From the NCBI RefSeq assembly GCF_001984575.1, contig NZ_LZNS01000001.1, positions 7,269,012 through 7,333,011 of the forward strand: 64,000 bases of DNA, read 5' to 3'. The notes under the pieces were generated by a model. The model did no database searches, was not told the origin of the DNA, and saw only the letters and a program-made list of their open reading frames with translations. The stretch comes from Streptomyces sp. MP131-18. GTDB taxonomy: Bacteria; Actinomycetota; Actinomycetes; Streptomycetales; Streptomycetaceae. Below are positions 28,530-37,037 of this stretch, piece by piece (position 1 is the stretch's first letter; each line of letters begins with the position of its first letter). Made by a program: the position numbers and the translations under genes.

Positions 28530-29777
28530 TCAGGACGGCGGTTCGCCGGAGCCGCGCGCCGGCGCACCGCCCGCGGCGGTCGTCGCGTCCCGTGCCACCG
28601 GCCCGCCGCGCCGGGGCGCGCCGAGCACGCCGGCCGCGATCACGAGCACCGAGGCGGCGGCCGTCACCAGGCCGAAGGACACCTGGAGCGAGAAGACCTC
28701 CCCGACCGTGCCGACGAGTGTGGGCGCGATGAGCCCCGTCGTGTAGGTGACGGTGGCGACGCCCGCTATCGCCTGGCCCGGATGGGCGCTGGAGCGCCCC
28801 GCCGCCGCGAAGGCCAGCGGGACGACCACCGCGATGCCCACCCCGAGCAGCGCGAACCCGGCGATGCCCTGCGCCGGCACCCGGGCCGTCACCACCAGGA
28901 CGCCGCCGAGGACGGCGAGCAGGCCGCTGATCCGCACCGTCCGGACCGGCCCGAAGCGCATGACCACGGCGTCTCCCGCCAGCCTGGCCGCGGCCATCGT
29001 GCAGGCGAACGCGGTGAAGCTGGCGGCGCCGACCGCCTCCGAGGCCCCCGTGATGTCCTGGAGGTACACGCCCGACCAGTCCATGCTGGCGCCCTCGGCC
29101 AGGATCGCGCACATGCCGACGGCGCCGATCAGCAGCGCGGAACGCGGCGGCAGAGCGAAGCGCGGCGGCGGGTCGTCGGCCGGTTCTGGCCGCACGTCGA
29201 GCAGACCGCGGCAGGCCAGGGGCACCGCCGCGACCAGGGCGAGGCCGACCAGGGTCAGGTGCGCCCGCGCGTCGAGGCCGAGGGAGACGGCGCCCACCCC
29301 GACGGCCGAGCCCGCGAGGGCGCCCGCGCTCCACAAGCCGTGCAGCCCGGACATGATCGACCGGCCGTGGAGACGTTCGACGTCCACGCCCTGCGCGTTC
29401 ATGGCGACGTCCGCCATGCCCGCGGTGGCGCCGAAGGCGAACAGCGCCGCGCACAGCACCGGGATGCCCGGCGCGAACGCGGGGAGCACGAGCGCCGCGC
29501 ACCACAGCGCGAGCAGCGCGCGCACCGCGGCGAGCGCCCCGTGCCGGTGCATCAGCCGGCTCGCCAGCGGCATGGCGAGGGAGGCGCCGATGGCGGGGAA
29601 GGCCAGTGCGAGGCCGAGTTCCGCCGTGCTGAGGTCCAGGTGGTCCTTCAGCCAGGGGATGCGGGTGGCGAAGCTGCCGCTGACGGTGCCGTGGAGGGCG
29701 AAGACGATGCCGACCGACCGCCGGGCCCGGCGGACGCGGCTCCGGTCGTCGTCGGTGGCATTGTGCTGCTGCGTCAT
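28530..29777 (-). CDS. MFS transporter
   Basis: The 415-residue protein has about 12 hydrophobic segments, for example VGIVFALHGTVSGSFATR, LGLALAFPAIGASLAMPLA, ALLIGAVGMCAILAEGASM and ISGLLAVLGGVLVVTA. The motif ASRLMHRHGALAAVRALL is the cytoplasmic loop between segments 2 and 3. The layout resembles the FucP/YbjJ-like MFS subgroup linked to sugar-type regulators. It is divergent from a ROK-family gene, and a palindrome lies between them. The substrate is probably a sugar or related compound, by inference. Confidence 0.9.
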   Translation of the reverse strand: MTQQHNATDDDRSRVRRARRSVGIVFALHGTVSGSFATRIPWLKDHLDLSTAELGLALAFPAIGASLAMPLASRLMHRHGALAAVRALLALWCAALVLPAFAPGIPVLCAALFAFGATAGMADVAMNAQGVDVERLHGRSIMSGLHGLWSAGALAGSAVGVGAVSLGLDARAHLTLVGLALVAAVPLACRGLLDVRPEPADDPPPRFALPPRSALLIGAVGMCAILAEGASMDWSGVYLQDITGASEAVGAASFTAFACTMAAARLAGDAVVMRFGPVRTVRISGLLAVLGGVLVVTARVPAQGIAGFALLGVGIAVVVPLAFAAAGRSSAHPGQAIAGVATVTYTTGLIAPTLVGTVGEVFSLQVSFGLVTAAASVLVIAAGVLGAPRRGGPVARDATTAAGGAPARGSGEPPS

Positions 29778-29847
29778 GGGTGGTGGGGCGCCCTTCGTGA
29801 GCGGGGGACGGGTGCCGTGACGAGGCCGAATGAGGCCGCGGCTAAAC

Positions 29848-29868
29848 TATCAGGAAGCCTTACTGATA
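29848..29868. promoter_or_regulatory. Operator-like palindrome in the MFS/ROK divergent gap
   Basis: TATCAG (29848-29853) and CTGATA (29863-29868) flank an inner GAAGCCTTA. Nine of ten symmetric pairs match across the 21 bases. The site sits 23 bases before the ROK start and 70 bases before the MFS start. It fits an operator of the ROK regulator that controls both genes. Confidence 0.6.
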
Positions 29869-29890
29869 AAAAGTCTGCGAGGATGCCCGC

Positions 29891-31090
29891 ATGATCCGAG
29901 CGCGCACCGCGTCGCCCCGCACGGCGCGGGCCATCAACGACCGCATCGCCCTCGAACTCCTTGTTGAGCGGGGACCGTTGACAGCGGCACGGCTGCGGGA
30001 CCTCACCGGCCTCTCGCGGCCGAGCGTCGCCGACCTCCTGGGCCGCCTCGGCCGGGACGGGCTCGTCGCCGTCGTCGGCGAGGCGGGGGAGGAGCGCCGG
30101 GGCCCCAACGCCCGGCTGTACGGACTCGTCGGCGACCGCGCGCACGTCGCCGCCCTCGACGTCCGCACCCACGGCGTCTCCCTCGTACTCGCCGATCTGG
30201 CCGGGCAGATCGTCGGCCGCGCCGCCCACCCCGTGCCCGCCGGAGCGCGCGCCGAGGCGCGCGAGGCGGTGAACGGCGTGCTGGGCACTCTGGAGCACAC
30301 CATGCGCACCGCCGGCGTGCCCGCCGTGCACACGGCGGTGCTCGGCGCCCCCGGCCTCGCCGACCCGGCCACCGGTGCCCTGCTGCCCGTCACCTCGCTG
30401 CCCGGCTGGCACGGCGACCTGCTCACCGCCCTGCGGCGCCGCCTGGCCGCCCCGGTACTCCTGGAGAACGAGGTCAACCTCGCCGGTCTCGCCGAGCACC
30501 GCGCCGGAGCCGTCCGCGACCGCGACACGTTCGTCCTGCTGTGGCTCGGCCACGGCACCGGCGCCGCCGTCGTACTCGACGGCGCCCTGCGCCGCGGCGC
30601 CTCGGGCGGCGCGGGGGAGCTCGGCTTCCTGCCGGTACCCGGCACCGGGGGCCTGCCCTCGGCCACCGACTGCGACGGCGGCTTCCACACCCTGGCCGCC
30701 AGCGCCGCCGTCTGTGCCCTGGCCAGACGGCACGGCCTGCCCGCCGCGGACGCCGACGACGCCACCGCTGCGGAGGAGGCCGTCCGCGCCGCCGGCGCCG
30801 CCGACGCGGGCCCGAGCGCCGCGTTCCTCGACGAGCTGGCCGACCGGGTCGCCGTCGGCACCGCCGGGGTGGTGGCGGTGCTCGACCCCGGCTGCGTGGT
30901 GCTCGGCGGCGAGGTCGGCCGCGCCGGGGGCGCCGCGCTGGCCGGCCGCGTCGAGCGGCGGCTGCGGACCCTCTCACCCCTCGTCACCGAGGTCCGCGCC
31001 GCCACGGTCACCGGCAGCCCCGTCCTCAGCGGGGCGCTGGCCACCGCCCTGGACACCGCGCGCCGCGAACTCTTCGGCACCGAACGCTGA
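29891..31090 (+). CDS. ROK-family transcriptional regulator
   Basis: This 399-residue protein has an N-terminal winged helix (RIALELLVERGPLTAARLRD, LTGLSRPSVADLLGRLGRDG) and a ROK kinase-like domain. The domain has the pseudo-sugar-binding segments LLENEVNLAGLAEHRAG and LWLGHGTGAAVVLDGALRRG. The cysteine-rich zinc motif of typical ROK proteins (CxCGxxGC) is not evident after GGAGELGFLPV; only single cysteines appear. A GAGGA site precedes the ATG at 29891 by seven bases. It probably controls the divergent MFS gene in response to a sugar. Confidence 0.9.
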   Translation: MIRARTASPRTARAINDRIALELLVERGPLTAARLRDLTGLSRPSVADLLGRLGRDGLVAVVGEAGEERRGPNARLYGLVGDRAHVAALDVRTHGVSLVLADLAGQIVGRAAHPVPAGARAEAREAVNGVLGTLEHTMRTAGVPAVHTAVLGAPGLADPATGALLPVTSLPGWHGDLLTALRRRLAAPVLLENEVNLAGLAEHRAGAVRDRDTFVLLWLGHGTGAAVVLDGALRRGASGGAGELGFLPVPGTGGLPSATDCDGGFHTLAASAAVCALARRHGLPAADADDATAAEEAVRAAGAADAGPSAAFLDELADRVAVGTAGVVAVLDPGCVVLGGEVGRAGGAALAGRVERRLRTLSPLVTEVRAATVTGSPVLSGALATALDTARRELFGTER

Positions 31091-31190
31091 TCCGTCCCTT
31101 CCCGCGCCGTGCGGCCCGAGTGGCGGGGGACCTGACATTCTCGCTGTGAGCCGGCCCACAGCCACAGGTGGCCGTCGGGCGGCCGTGGCA

Positions 31191-31210
31191 CACTGGTACC
31201 CGTACCAGTG
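31191..31210. promoter_or_regulatory. Perfect 9+9 palindrome just upstream of the FMN riboswitch
   Basis: CACTGGTACCCGTACCAGTG has 9-base arms around a CC centre and ends five bases before the riboswitch P1 stem. It probably overlaps the rib promoter and so looks like a protein-binding operator. The arms resemble GntR-type sites in style, but I do not know a matching regulator. Confidence 0.5.
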
Positions 31211-31215
31211 ACGTA

Positions 31216-31342
31216 GCGCACTCCGGGGTCGGTGAAATTCCGAACCGGCGGTTATAGTCCGCGACCCGGCCGCTTCCAGCGGCCGGTTGACCAGGTGGAA
31301 TTCCTGGGCCGACGGTTAAAGTCCGGATGGGAGGCAGTGCGC
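31216..31342 (+). promoter_or_regulatory. FMN riboswitch (RFN element)
   Basis: All core RFN blocks are present in order: GGTGAAATTCCGAACCGGCGG, read here as GTGAAATTCCGAACCGGCGG, then AGTCCGCGA, GGTGGAATTCCTGGGCCGAC, and GGTTAAAGTCCGGATGGGAG. The closing P1 stem pairs GCGCACT (31216-31222) with AGTGCGC (31336-31342). It precedes ribD by about 135 bases. CTCCT at 31415-31419 can pair with the ribD Shine-Dalgarno AGGAGG (31467-31472), which suggests translational control when FMN is bound. Confidence 0.96.
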
Positions 31343-31476
31343 GGCGGAGCGGGACCGGCAGGCCCCGCGCGCCGGTTCGTCCCCGTGGGGGCGGCCGGTT
31401 GCCAGGCCCGCCGTCTCCTTGCGTCCGTCTGTCTCTTCGAGCCCCGGAGCCGTGCCTGATCCAGGCAGGAGGACCG

Positions 31477-32607
31477 GTGGCCGCCCCACCCGCAGCCCGC
31501 CCAGGCGGCACGCCCGAGGCAGCGGCGATGCGCCGCGCCATCGAGCTGTCCGCGCGTGGCCTCGGCAGCACGAGTCCCAACCCGGTCGTCGGCTGTGTCG
31601 TGCTCGGCCCGGACGGCCGGACCGCGGGCGAGGGCTGGCACCGGCAAGCCGGCGGCCCGCACGCCGAGGTGCACGCGCTGGCCGCCGCCGGAGCCGCGGC
31701 CCGCGGCGGCACCGCCGTGGTCACCCTGGAGCCCTGCAACCACACCGGCCGTACCGGGCCCTGCGCCCGCGCCCTCGTCGACGCCGGAATCGCCCGCGTC
31801 GTCTACGCCGTCGCCGACCCCAACCCGCTCGCCGGGGGCGGTGCCGGGACCCTCCGCGCCGCGGGCGTCGAGGTGGCGGCCGGCCTGCTCGCCGGGGAGG
31901 CCGCCGCCGTCAACGCCGCCTGGCTCACCTCCGTACGCCGCGGGCGCCCGCACGTCCGCTGGAAGTACGCCGCCACGCTGGACGGCCGCGTCGCCGCCGC
32001 GGACGGCACCAGCCGCTGGATCACCTCCCCGGCCGCCCGGGCCGACGTCCACCGGCTGCGCGCCGAGTCCGACGCGGTGCTCGTCGGCTCCGGCACGGCC
32101 CGCGCCGACGACCCGCACCTGGCCGTGCGCGGCGTCCCCGCCGCCCGGCCGCCGCTGCGCGTCGTGGCGGACACCGAGGCCGCCGCCGTCCGGCCGGGCG
32201 CCCGCGTGCTCGACGACGCGGCGCCCACCCTGATCGCCGTCGCCGACGACCTCCCGGCCGAGCGGACCGCGCGCCTGGGGGCCGACGTGGTCCGGCTGCC
32301 CCGCGCCGCCGGCGGGCGCGGCCTCGACGTCGCCGCGCTGCTCGCGGCCCTGCACGCGCGCGAGGTGCGGTCGGTCCTGCTGGAGGGCGGGCCCACCCTC
32401 GCGGGCGCGTTCGCCGCCGCGGGCGCCGTCGACGAGGTCGTGGGCTACCTCGCCCCCGCGCTGCTCGGCGCGGGGCCGCACGTTCTGGCGAACGCCGGAA
32501 TCACCACCGTCGCGGAGGCGTTGCGCCTTCGCATCACCGACCTGGTCCGCATCGGCCCCGACGTGCGGATCACTGCCGTTCCCGGCTGCCTCCCCGAGGA
32601 GTTGTGA
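31477..32607 (+). CDS. ribD: Riboflavin biosynthesis deaminase/reductase
   Basis: RibD deaminates and then reduces the pyrimidine intermediate of riboflavin synthesis. The 376-residue protein has the zinc deaminase motif HAEVHAL...EPCNHTGRTGPC (about residues 65-100) and the reductase domain (KYAATLDGRVAAADGTSRWI, VLVGSGTARADDPHL, LLEGGPTLAGAF). The GTG at 31477 is used because AGGAGG lies four bases upstream and MRRAIELSARGLGSTSPNP follows shortly. Control is by the upstream FMN riboswitch. ribE begins immediately after the stop. Confidence 0.95.
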   Translation: MAAPPAARPGGTPEAAAMRRAIELSARGLGSTSPNPVVGCVVLGPDGRTAGEGWHRQAGGPHAEVHALAAAGAAARGGTAVVTLEPCNHTGRTGPCARALVDAGIARVVYAVADPNPLAGGGAGTLRAAGVEVAAGLLAGEAAAVNAAWLTSVRRGRPHVRWKYAATLDGRVAAADGTSRWITSPAARADVHRLRAESDAVLVGSGTARADDPHLAVRGVPAARPPLRVVADTEAAAVRPGARVLDDAAPTLIAVADDLPAERTARLGADVVRLPRAAGGRGLDVAALLAALHAREVRSVLLEGGPTLAGAFAAAGAVDEVVGYLAPALLGAGPHVLANAGITTVAEALRLRITDLVRIGPDVRITAVPGCLPEEL

Positions 32608-33228
32608 GTGTTCACCGGAATCATCGAAGAACTGGGCGAAATCGTCACCGTCGAGCGCACCGGCGACTCCGCGCGCCTGCGCCTGCGGGGCGCCGTCGTC
32701 ACGGAGGACGCCGGGCACGGCGACTCCATCGCCGTCAACGGTGCCTGCCTGACGGTCGTGGAGACCGGGGAGGGCGAGTTCACGGCCGACGTCATGGCGG
32801 AGACCCTGCACCGCTCCAACCTGGCCCTGCTCGGGCCGGGCGATCGCGTCAACCTCGAACGGCCCACCCCCGTGGGCGGGCGCCTCGGCGGCCACATCGT
32901 CCAGGGCCACGTGGACGGCACGGCCACGGTCCTCGGCCGCACCCCCGGCGACCACTGGGAGTCCGTCACCTTCTCGCTGCCCGAGGCCCTGTCCCGCTAC
33001 GTCGTGGAGAAGGGATCCATCACCGTGGACGGGGTCAGCCTCACCGTGGTCGAGGCCGCGGAGGACCGTTTCTCCGTCGGCCTCATCCCCACCACGCTCG
33101 ACCTGACCACGCTGGGGTTCCGGCAGCCGGGCGACATGGTGAACCTGGAGGTCGACGTCCTGGCCAAGTACGTGGAACGGCTGCTCGCCCACCAGGAGCG
33201 CACACCTGACCGGGTGAGCATCCGATGA
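32608..33228 (+). CDS. ribE: Riboflavin synthase alpha chain
   Basis: The enzyme dismutates two lumazine molecules to riboflavin. The 206-residue protein is two tandem lumazine-binding barrels: MFTGIIEELGEIVTVERTGD begins the first, and GGHIVQGHVDGTATVLGRTP begins the second near residue 98. Substrate-site segments VNGACLTVVE and VDGVSLTVVE repeat in each half. The GTG start directly follows the ribD stop, and the end overlaps ribM by four bases. Confidence 0.96.
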   Translation: MFTGIIEELGEIVTVERTGDSARLRLRGAVVTEDAGHGDSIAVNGACLTVVETGEGEFTADVMAETLHRSNLALLGPGDRVNLERPTPVGGRLGGHIVQGHVDGTATVLGRTPGDHWESVTFSLPEALSRYVVEKGSITVDGVSLTVVEAAEDRFSVGLIPTTLDLTTLGFRQPGDMVNLEVDVLAKYVERLLAHQERTPDRVSIR

Positions 33229-33881
33229 GCCTCGTGGACCAGCTGAACGCCACGGCCTTCTCCGCGTTCGGCCAGGACGTCATGTGGTCCGACATGACGG
33301 GAAACCTGGCGGGGCTCGCGGCCCTCGCCCTGGGCTGGCGCCGCTCCATCTTCACCTGGCCCGTCCAGCTGCTCTCGGGCCTCATACTCGTCGCCGCTTA
33401 CACCGCCGCCCAGCTCGGCGGCGGCGTGGGCAAGCAACTCCTGGTCGTCACCGTCGCCCTGTGGGGCTGGCGGCAGTGGCAGCTGGGCCGCAGGCAGTCG
33501 GGCGACGGCCAGATCGTCGTCCGCTTCGCCACCTGGCCCGAGCGCGCCGTGCTGGCGATCGGCACCGTGGTCGGCACCCTCGTCGTCGGCGGGCTGTTCT
33601 CCGCCTTCCCCGACCTGTCGTGGAACCCCTGGCCGGACGCCTACATCTTCGTCGGCACGCTGGCCGCCATGTTCGCCCAGGCCCGCGGCCTGGTCGAGTT
33701 CTGGTTCGCCTGGCTGCTGGTGGACGTCGTCGGCGTGCCGCTCGCCTTCAGCAGCGGACTCCCGTTCTCCGGCCTCGTCTACGTCGTCTACCTCTTCCTC
33801 GTCCTGTGGGGCCTGCGCGACTGGTGGCGGCGCTCCCGCACCGCCGATCCGCGGCCCGTCCCGGAAGGAGCCACCACGTGA
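33225..33881 (+). CDS. ribM: PnuC-family transporter, probable riboflavin transporter RibM
   Basis: The 218-residue membrane protein has about seven hydrophobic segments with the PnuC-family aromatic pattern WGWRQWQLGR and LWGLRDWWRRSR. PnuC proteins move vitamins by facilitated diffusion. Inside an FMN-riboswitch rib operon the matching actinobacterial protein is RibM, shown in Streptomyces davaonensis and Corynebacterium to take up riboflavin. Nicotinamide riboside transport is the alternative but does not fit the context. Both gene ends overlap neighbours by four bases. Confidence 0.85.
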   Translation: MSLVDQLNATAFSAFGQDVMWSDMTGNLAGLAALALGWRRSIFTWPVQLLSGLILVAAYTAAQLGGGVGKQLLVVTVALWGWRQWQLGRRQSGDGQIVVRFATWPERAVLAIGTVVGTLVVGGLFSAFPDLSWNPWPDAYIFVGTLAAMFAQARGLVEFWFAWLLVDVVGVPLAFSSGLPFSGLVYVVYLFLVLWGLRDWWRRSRTADPRPVPEGATT

Positions 33882-35176
33882 CCGTCACGGACCGCACCGC
33901 CCCCGCGCTCGGCGGCCAGCCGCCCCTCGACCCGGTCGCCCGCGCCGTCCAGGACTTCGCCCAGGGGCGCCCGGTCGTGGTCGTGGACAGCGCCGACCGC
34001 GAGAACGAGGGCGACCTCATCGTCGCCGCCGAGCTGATCACCCCCGAGGTCGTCGCGTTCATGATGAGCGAGTGCCGCGGGATGATCTGCGTGCCCATGG
34101 CGCCCGACGACCTTGACCGGCTCGACCTGCCGCAGATGGTCGAGAAGAACACCGAGTCGATGGCCACCGCGTTCACCGTGTCCGTCGACGCGACGGCCGC
34201 GCACGGCGTCACCACCGGCATCTCCGCGGCCGACCGCGCCGCCACCATCAGGCTCCTCGCCGACCCCGCCGCCGCCCCGTCCGACTTCGCCAGGCCCGGG
34301 CACGTCTTCCCGCTGCGGGCCCGCACCGGCGGTGTCCTGGTGCGTCCCGGCCACACCGAGGCCGGGGTCGACCTCGCCGCGCTCGCCGGTCTGCGCCCCG
34401 CGGCCGTGGTCGTGGAGATCGCCGCCGAGGACGGCACCATGCTGCGCCTGCCCGCGCTGCGCTCGTTCGCCCGCAAGCACGGCCTCGCGATCATCTCCAT
34501 CGAGGACCTCATCGCGTACCGCAGGACCACGGGCGAGGAGGCCGCCCCCGCCGTGCGGCGCGAGGCCGACATCGCGCTGCCCACCGTTCACGGCGACTTC
34601 CGCGCCTACGGCTACCGTTCCACCGCCGACGGCGTCGAGCACATCGCCCTCGTGGCCGGCGACCTCGGCGACGGGGAGGACGTGCTGGTCCGCGTCCACT
34701 CCGAATGCCTCACCGGCGACGTCTTCGGCTCCCGCAGATGCGACTGCGGGCCGCAACTGCGCGCCTCCCTGGACCGGATCAGGACCGAGGGGCGCGGCGT
34801 GGTGCTCTACCTGCGCGGACACGAGGGGCGCGGCATCGGACTGCTGTCCAAGCTGCGCGCCTACGAGCTTCAGGAGCGCGGACGCGACACCCTGGACGCC
34901 AACCTGGAACTCGGCCTGCCCGCCGACGCCCGCGACTACGCCGCCGGTGCGCGCATCCTCGCCGACCTCGGGGTGCGCTCCCTGCGGCTGATGACCAACA
35001 ACCCGGAGAAGACCGCCGCGCTCCTCCGGCACGGCCTGCGGATCAACGGCCGCGAGCCGATGCCGGCCCCCGCGAGCGAGCACAATCTGCGCTACCTGCG
35101 CACCAAGCGGGACCGCATGGGGCACGACCTGCCGTGGCTCGACCCCGCCCCGGCCCACGCCTGCGGCAACCAGTGA
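33878..35176 (+). CDS. ribBA: Bifunctional DHBP synthase / GTP cyclohydrolase II
   Basis: This 432-residue fusion provides both starting materials of riboflavin. The N-terminal DHBP synthase domain shows DSADRENEGDLIVAAEL, SECRGMICVPM and RPGHTEAGVDLAALAG. The C-terminal GTP cyclohydrolase II domain (from about residue 225) has the zinc ligands in HSECLTGDVFGSRRCDCG, the catalytic LRGHEGRGIGLLSKL, and TNNPEKTAAL. The GTG start overlaps the ribM stop. Both halves look intact. Confidence 0.96.
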   Translation: MTVTDRTAPALGGQPPLDPVARAVQDFAQGRPVVVVDSADRENEGDLIVAAELITPEVVAFMMSECRGMICVPMAPDDLDRLDLPQMVEKNTESMATAFTVSVDATAAHGVTTGISAADRAATIRLLADPAAAPSDFARPGHVFPLRARTGGVLVRPGHTEAGVDLAALAGLRPAAVVVEIAAEDGTMLRLPALRSFARKHGLAIISIEDLIAYRRTTGEEAAPAVRREADIALPTVHGDFRAYGYRSTADGVEHIALVAGDLGDGEDVLVRVHSECLTGDVFGSRRCDCGPQLRASLDRIRTEGRGVVLYLRGHEGRGIGLLSKLRAYELQERGRDTLDANLELGLPADARDYAAGARILADLGVRSLRLMTNNPEKTAALLRHGLRINGREPMPAPASEHNLRYLRTKRDRMGHDLPWLDPAPAHACGNQ

Positions 35177-35229
35177 CCGGCCGCGGCGGCCGGCGGCCCG
35201 CGAGGCGCCGGCCGCCGCGGCGAAGCCAG

Positions 35230-35273
35230 GAAGCGGTCCCGAAGCAGCACCGAAGCAGCACCGAAGAAGCGCC
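35230..35273 (+). repeat. 11-base tandem array in the ribBA-ribH gap
   Basis: Four 11-base units in a row: GAAGCGGTCCC, GAAGCAGCACC, GAAGCAGCACC, GAAGAAGCGCC. The middle two are identical. The period is one DNA helical turn. Confidence 0.75.
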
Positions 35274-35287
35274 GGTGGAGCACCGGC

Positions 35288-35317
35288 GAGACCGACGAGA
35301 TCGAGGAGACCGACGAG
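35288..35317 (+). repeat. Direct repeat GAGACCGACGAG spanning the ribH ribosome site
   Basis: Two exact 12-base copies at 35288-35299 and 35306-35317 are separated by ATCGAG. The second copy ends at the first base of the ribH start codon, and GAGGAG between them is the likely Shine-Dalgarno. Confidence 0.7.
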
Positions 35318-35802
35318 TGAGTGGCAACGGCGCCCCCGAGCTGACCGTGACCGATTCCGCCGACCTGCGCGTCGCTGTGGTCGCCGCCCAGTGGCACACC
35401 ACGGTGATGGACGGCCTGGTGGCAGGGGCCCTGCGCGCCCTGGACGAGTTGGGCGTGCCCGAGCACACCCTGGTGCGCGTGCCGGGCAGCTTCGAACTGC
35501 CCGTCGCCGCCCGGGTCCTGGCGACGCGCGGCTATGACGCGGTCGTCGCGCTCGGCGTCGTCATCCGCGGTGGCACCCCGCACTTCGACTACGTCTGCCA
35601 GGGGGTCACCCAGGGCCTGACCCAGGTCGGCGTGGACACCGGTGTGCCCATCGGCTTCGGCGTGCTGACCTGCGACACCGAGGAGCAGGCGCGCGACCGG
35701 GCGGGGCTGGCCGGCTCCGCCGAGGACAAGGGCCACGAGGCGGTGTCCGCCGCCGTCGCCACCGCGGCCGTGCTGCGGGCCGTCCCCGAACCCCGGGGGT
35801 GA
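35317..35802 (+). CDS. ribH: 6,7-dimethyl-8-ribityllumazine synthase
   Basis: RibH condenses the RibBA and RibD products to lumazine; family members form pentamers or 60-mer shells. The 161-residue protein has the signatures VAAQWHTTVMDGLVAGAL, RVPGSFELPVAARVLA, and IRGGTPHFDYVCQGVTQGL with the catalytic histidine. The GTG at 35317 gives MSGNGAPELTVTDS. A 140-base gap with repeats separates it from ribBA, unlike the tight overlaps of the earlier rib genes. Confidence 0.96.
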   Translation: MSGNGAPELTVTDSADLRVAVVAAQWHTTVMDGLVAGALRALDELGVPEHTLVRVPGSFELPVAARVLATRGYDAVVALGVVIRGGTPHFDYVCQGVTQGLTQVGVDTGVPIGFGVLTCDTEEQARDRAGLAGSAEDKGHEAVSAAVATAAVLRAVPEPRG

Positions 35803-35820
35803 GCCGCGGGACGCAGGCCG

Positions 35821-35826
35821 TAGGGT
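35821..35826 (+). promoter_or_regulatory. Candidate -10 box before hisE
   Basis: TAGGGT lies nine bases before the hisE ATG, so a transcript from here would be leaderless or nearly so. AAGAGGA between them could act as a close ribosome site on read-through mRNA. No good -35 is seen. Confidence 0.3.
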
Positions 35827-35835
35827 AAGAGGACC

Positions 35836-36108
35836 ATGGCCAACAAGACATTCGACGAGCTCTTTGCCGAGCTCACGCAGAAGGCCGCCACGGGCGACCC
35901 GTCCACCTCCAGGACCGCCGAGCTGGTGGCCCAAGGTGTCCATGCCATCGGCAAGAAGGTCGTCGAGGAGGCCGCGGAGGTGTGGATGGCCGCCGAGCAC
36001 GAGGGCGCCGACCGCACCGCCGAGGAGATCTCCCAGCTGCTCTACCACCTCCAGGTGATGATGGTGGCCAGGGGCGTCACCCTCGAAGACGTATACGCTC
36101 ATCTCTGA
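35836..36108 (+). CDS. hisE: Phosphoribosyl-ATP diphosphatase
   Basis: HisE hydrolyses phosphoribosyl-ATP to phosphoribosyl-AMP in histidine synthesis. The 90-residue protein is the stand-alone MazG-like form: FDELFAELTQKAATGDPSTS, KKVVEEAAEVWMAAEH with the metal-binding glutamates, and EEISQLLYHLQVMMV. In actinobacteria hisE and hisG commonly stand together, away from the main his operon, as here. It follows ribH by 33 bases. Confidence 0.96.
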   Translation: MANKTFDELFAELTQKAATGDPSTSRTAELVAQGVHAIGKKVVEEAAEVWMAAEHEGADRTAEEISQLLYHLQVMMVARGVTLEDVYAHL

Positions 36109-36188
36109 GCCGGCCCGGCCCCGCCGCCGCCCGTGTTCACGCCCGCACATCCGCACATCCGCACCCGCCGAGAAGGAAGCCTTCCGCC

Positions 36189-37037
36189 ATGCTGCGCATC
36201 GCCGTTCCCAACAAGGGTTCACTGTCCGAGCCTGCGGCGGCGATGCTCCATGAGGCGGGCTACCGGCAGCGCAAGGACCGCCGCGAGCTGGTGCTGATCG
36301 ACGCCGACAACCAGGTGGAGTTCTTCTACCTGCGCCCCCGCGACATCGCCGTCTACGTCGGCTCGGGCCGCCTGGACATCGGCATCACCGGGCGCGACCT
36401 GCTGCTCGACTCCGGGGCCAAGGCCGAGGAGATCATGCGCCTGGGCTTCGCGGCCTCCACCCTGCGCTACGCCACACGCCCCGGCACCGTCACCGAGGTC
36501 GGGGAGTTCGGCGGCCTCACGGTGGCCACCTCCTTCGCGGGCGTCGTGGCCAGACACCTCGCGGACCACGGCGTCGAGGCATCCGTCGTGCACCTGGACG
36601 GCGCGGTCGAGACCGCCATCCAGCTCGGGGTCGCCGAGGTCATCGCCGACGTCGTCGAGACCGGCACCACCCTGCGCAACGCGGGGCTCGAAATCATCGG
36701 CGCCCCCATCCTCGAATCCGAGGCCGTTGTCATCCGCCGCCCCGGCGACACCTCGCAGGAGACCAAGGTGCAGCAGTTCCTGCGGCGGCTCCAAGGCGTC
36801 CTGGTCGCCCGCAGATACGTGATGATGGACTACGACATCAGTGCGGAGCTGGTCGACAAGGCGGTGGCGCTGACCCCGGGTCTCGAATCGCCCACCGTGT
36901 CCCCGCTGCACGACAAGGGCTGGGTCGCGGTCCGTTCCATGGTTCCCGTCGAGGATGCCCAGCGCATCATGGACGAGCTGTACGACCTCGGCGCCCGCGC
37001 GATCCTGACCACCGGCATCCACGCCGCCCGGCTGTGA
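36189..37037 (+). CDS. hisG: ATP phosphoribosyltransferase (long form)
   Basis: HisG starts histidine synthesis. At 282 residues this is the long form, with a C-terminal ACT-like regulatory domain (about residues 210-282, including YVMMDYDISAELVDKAVALT), so histidine feedback is expected and no HisZ is needed. The catalytic half shows IAVPNKGSLSEPAAAML, YVGSGRLDIGITGRDLL and the PRPP loop ADVVETGTTLRNAGLEI. The ATG at 36189 follows GAAGGAAG. The end overlaps the next gene by four bases. Confidence 0.97.
   Translation: MLRIAVPNKGSLSEPAAAMLHEAGYRQRKDRRELVLIDADNQVEFFYLRPRDIAVYVGSGRLDIGITGRDLLLDSGAKAEEIMRLGFAASTLRYATRPGTVTEVGEFGGLTVATSFAGVVARHLADHGVEASVVHLDGAVETAIQLGVAEVIADVVETGTTLRNAGLEIIGAPILESEAVVIRRPGDTSQETKVQQFLRRLQGVLVARRYVMMDYDISAELVDKAVALTPGLESPTVSPLHDKGWVAVRSMVPVEDAQRIMDELYDLGARAILTTGIHAARL

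Noticed and set aside
33225..33881. Nicotinamide riboside transporter PnuC
   Set aside because: The fold is PnuC, but the gene is inside the FMN-riboswitch operon between ribE and ribBA, which matches RibM riboflavin transporters.
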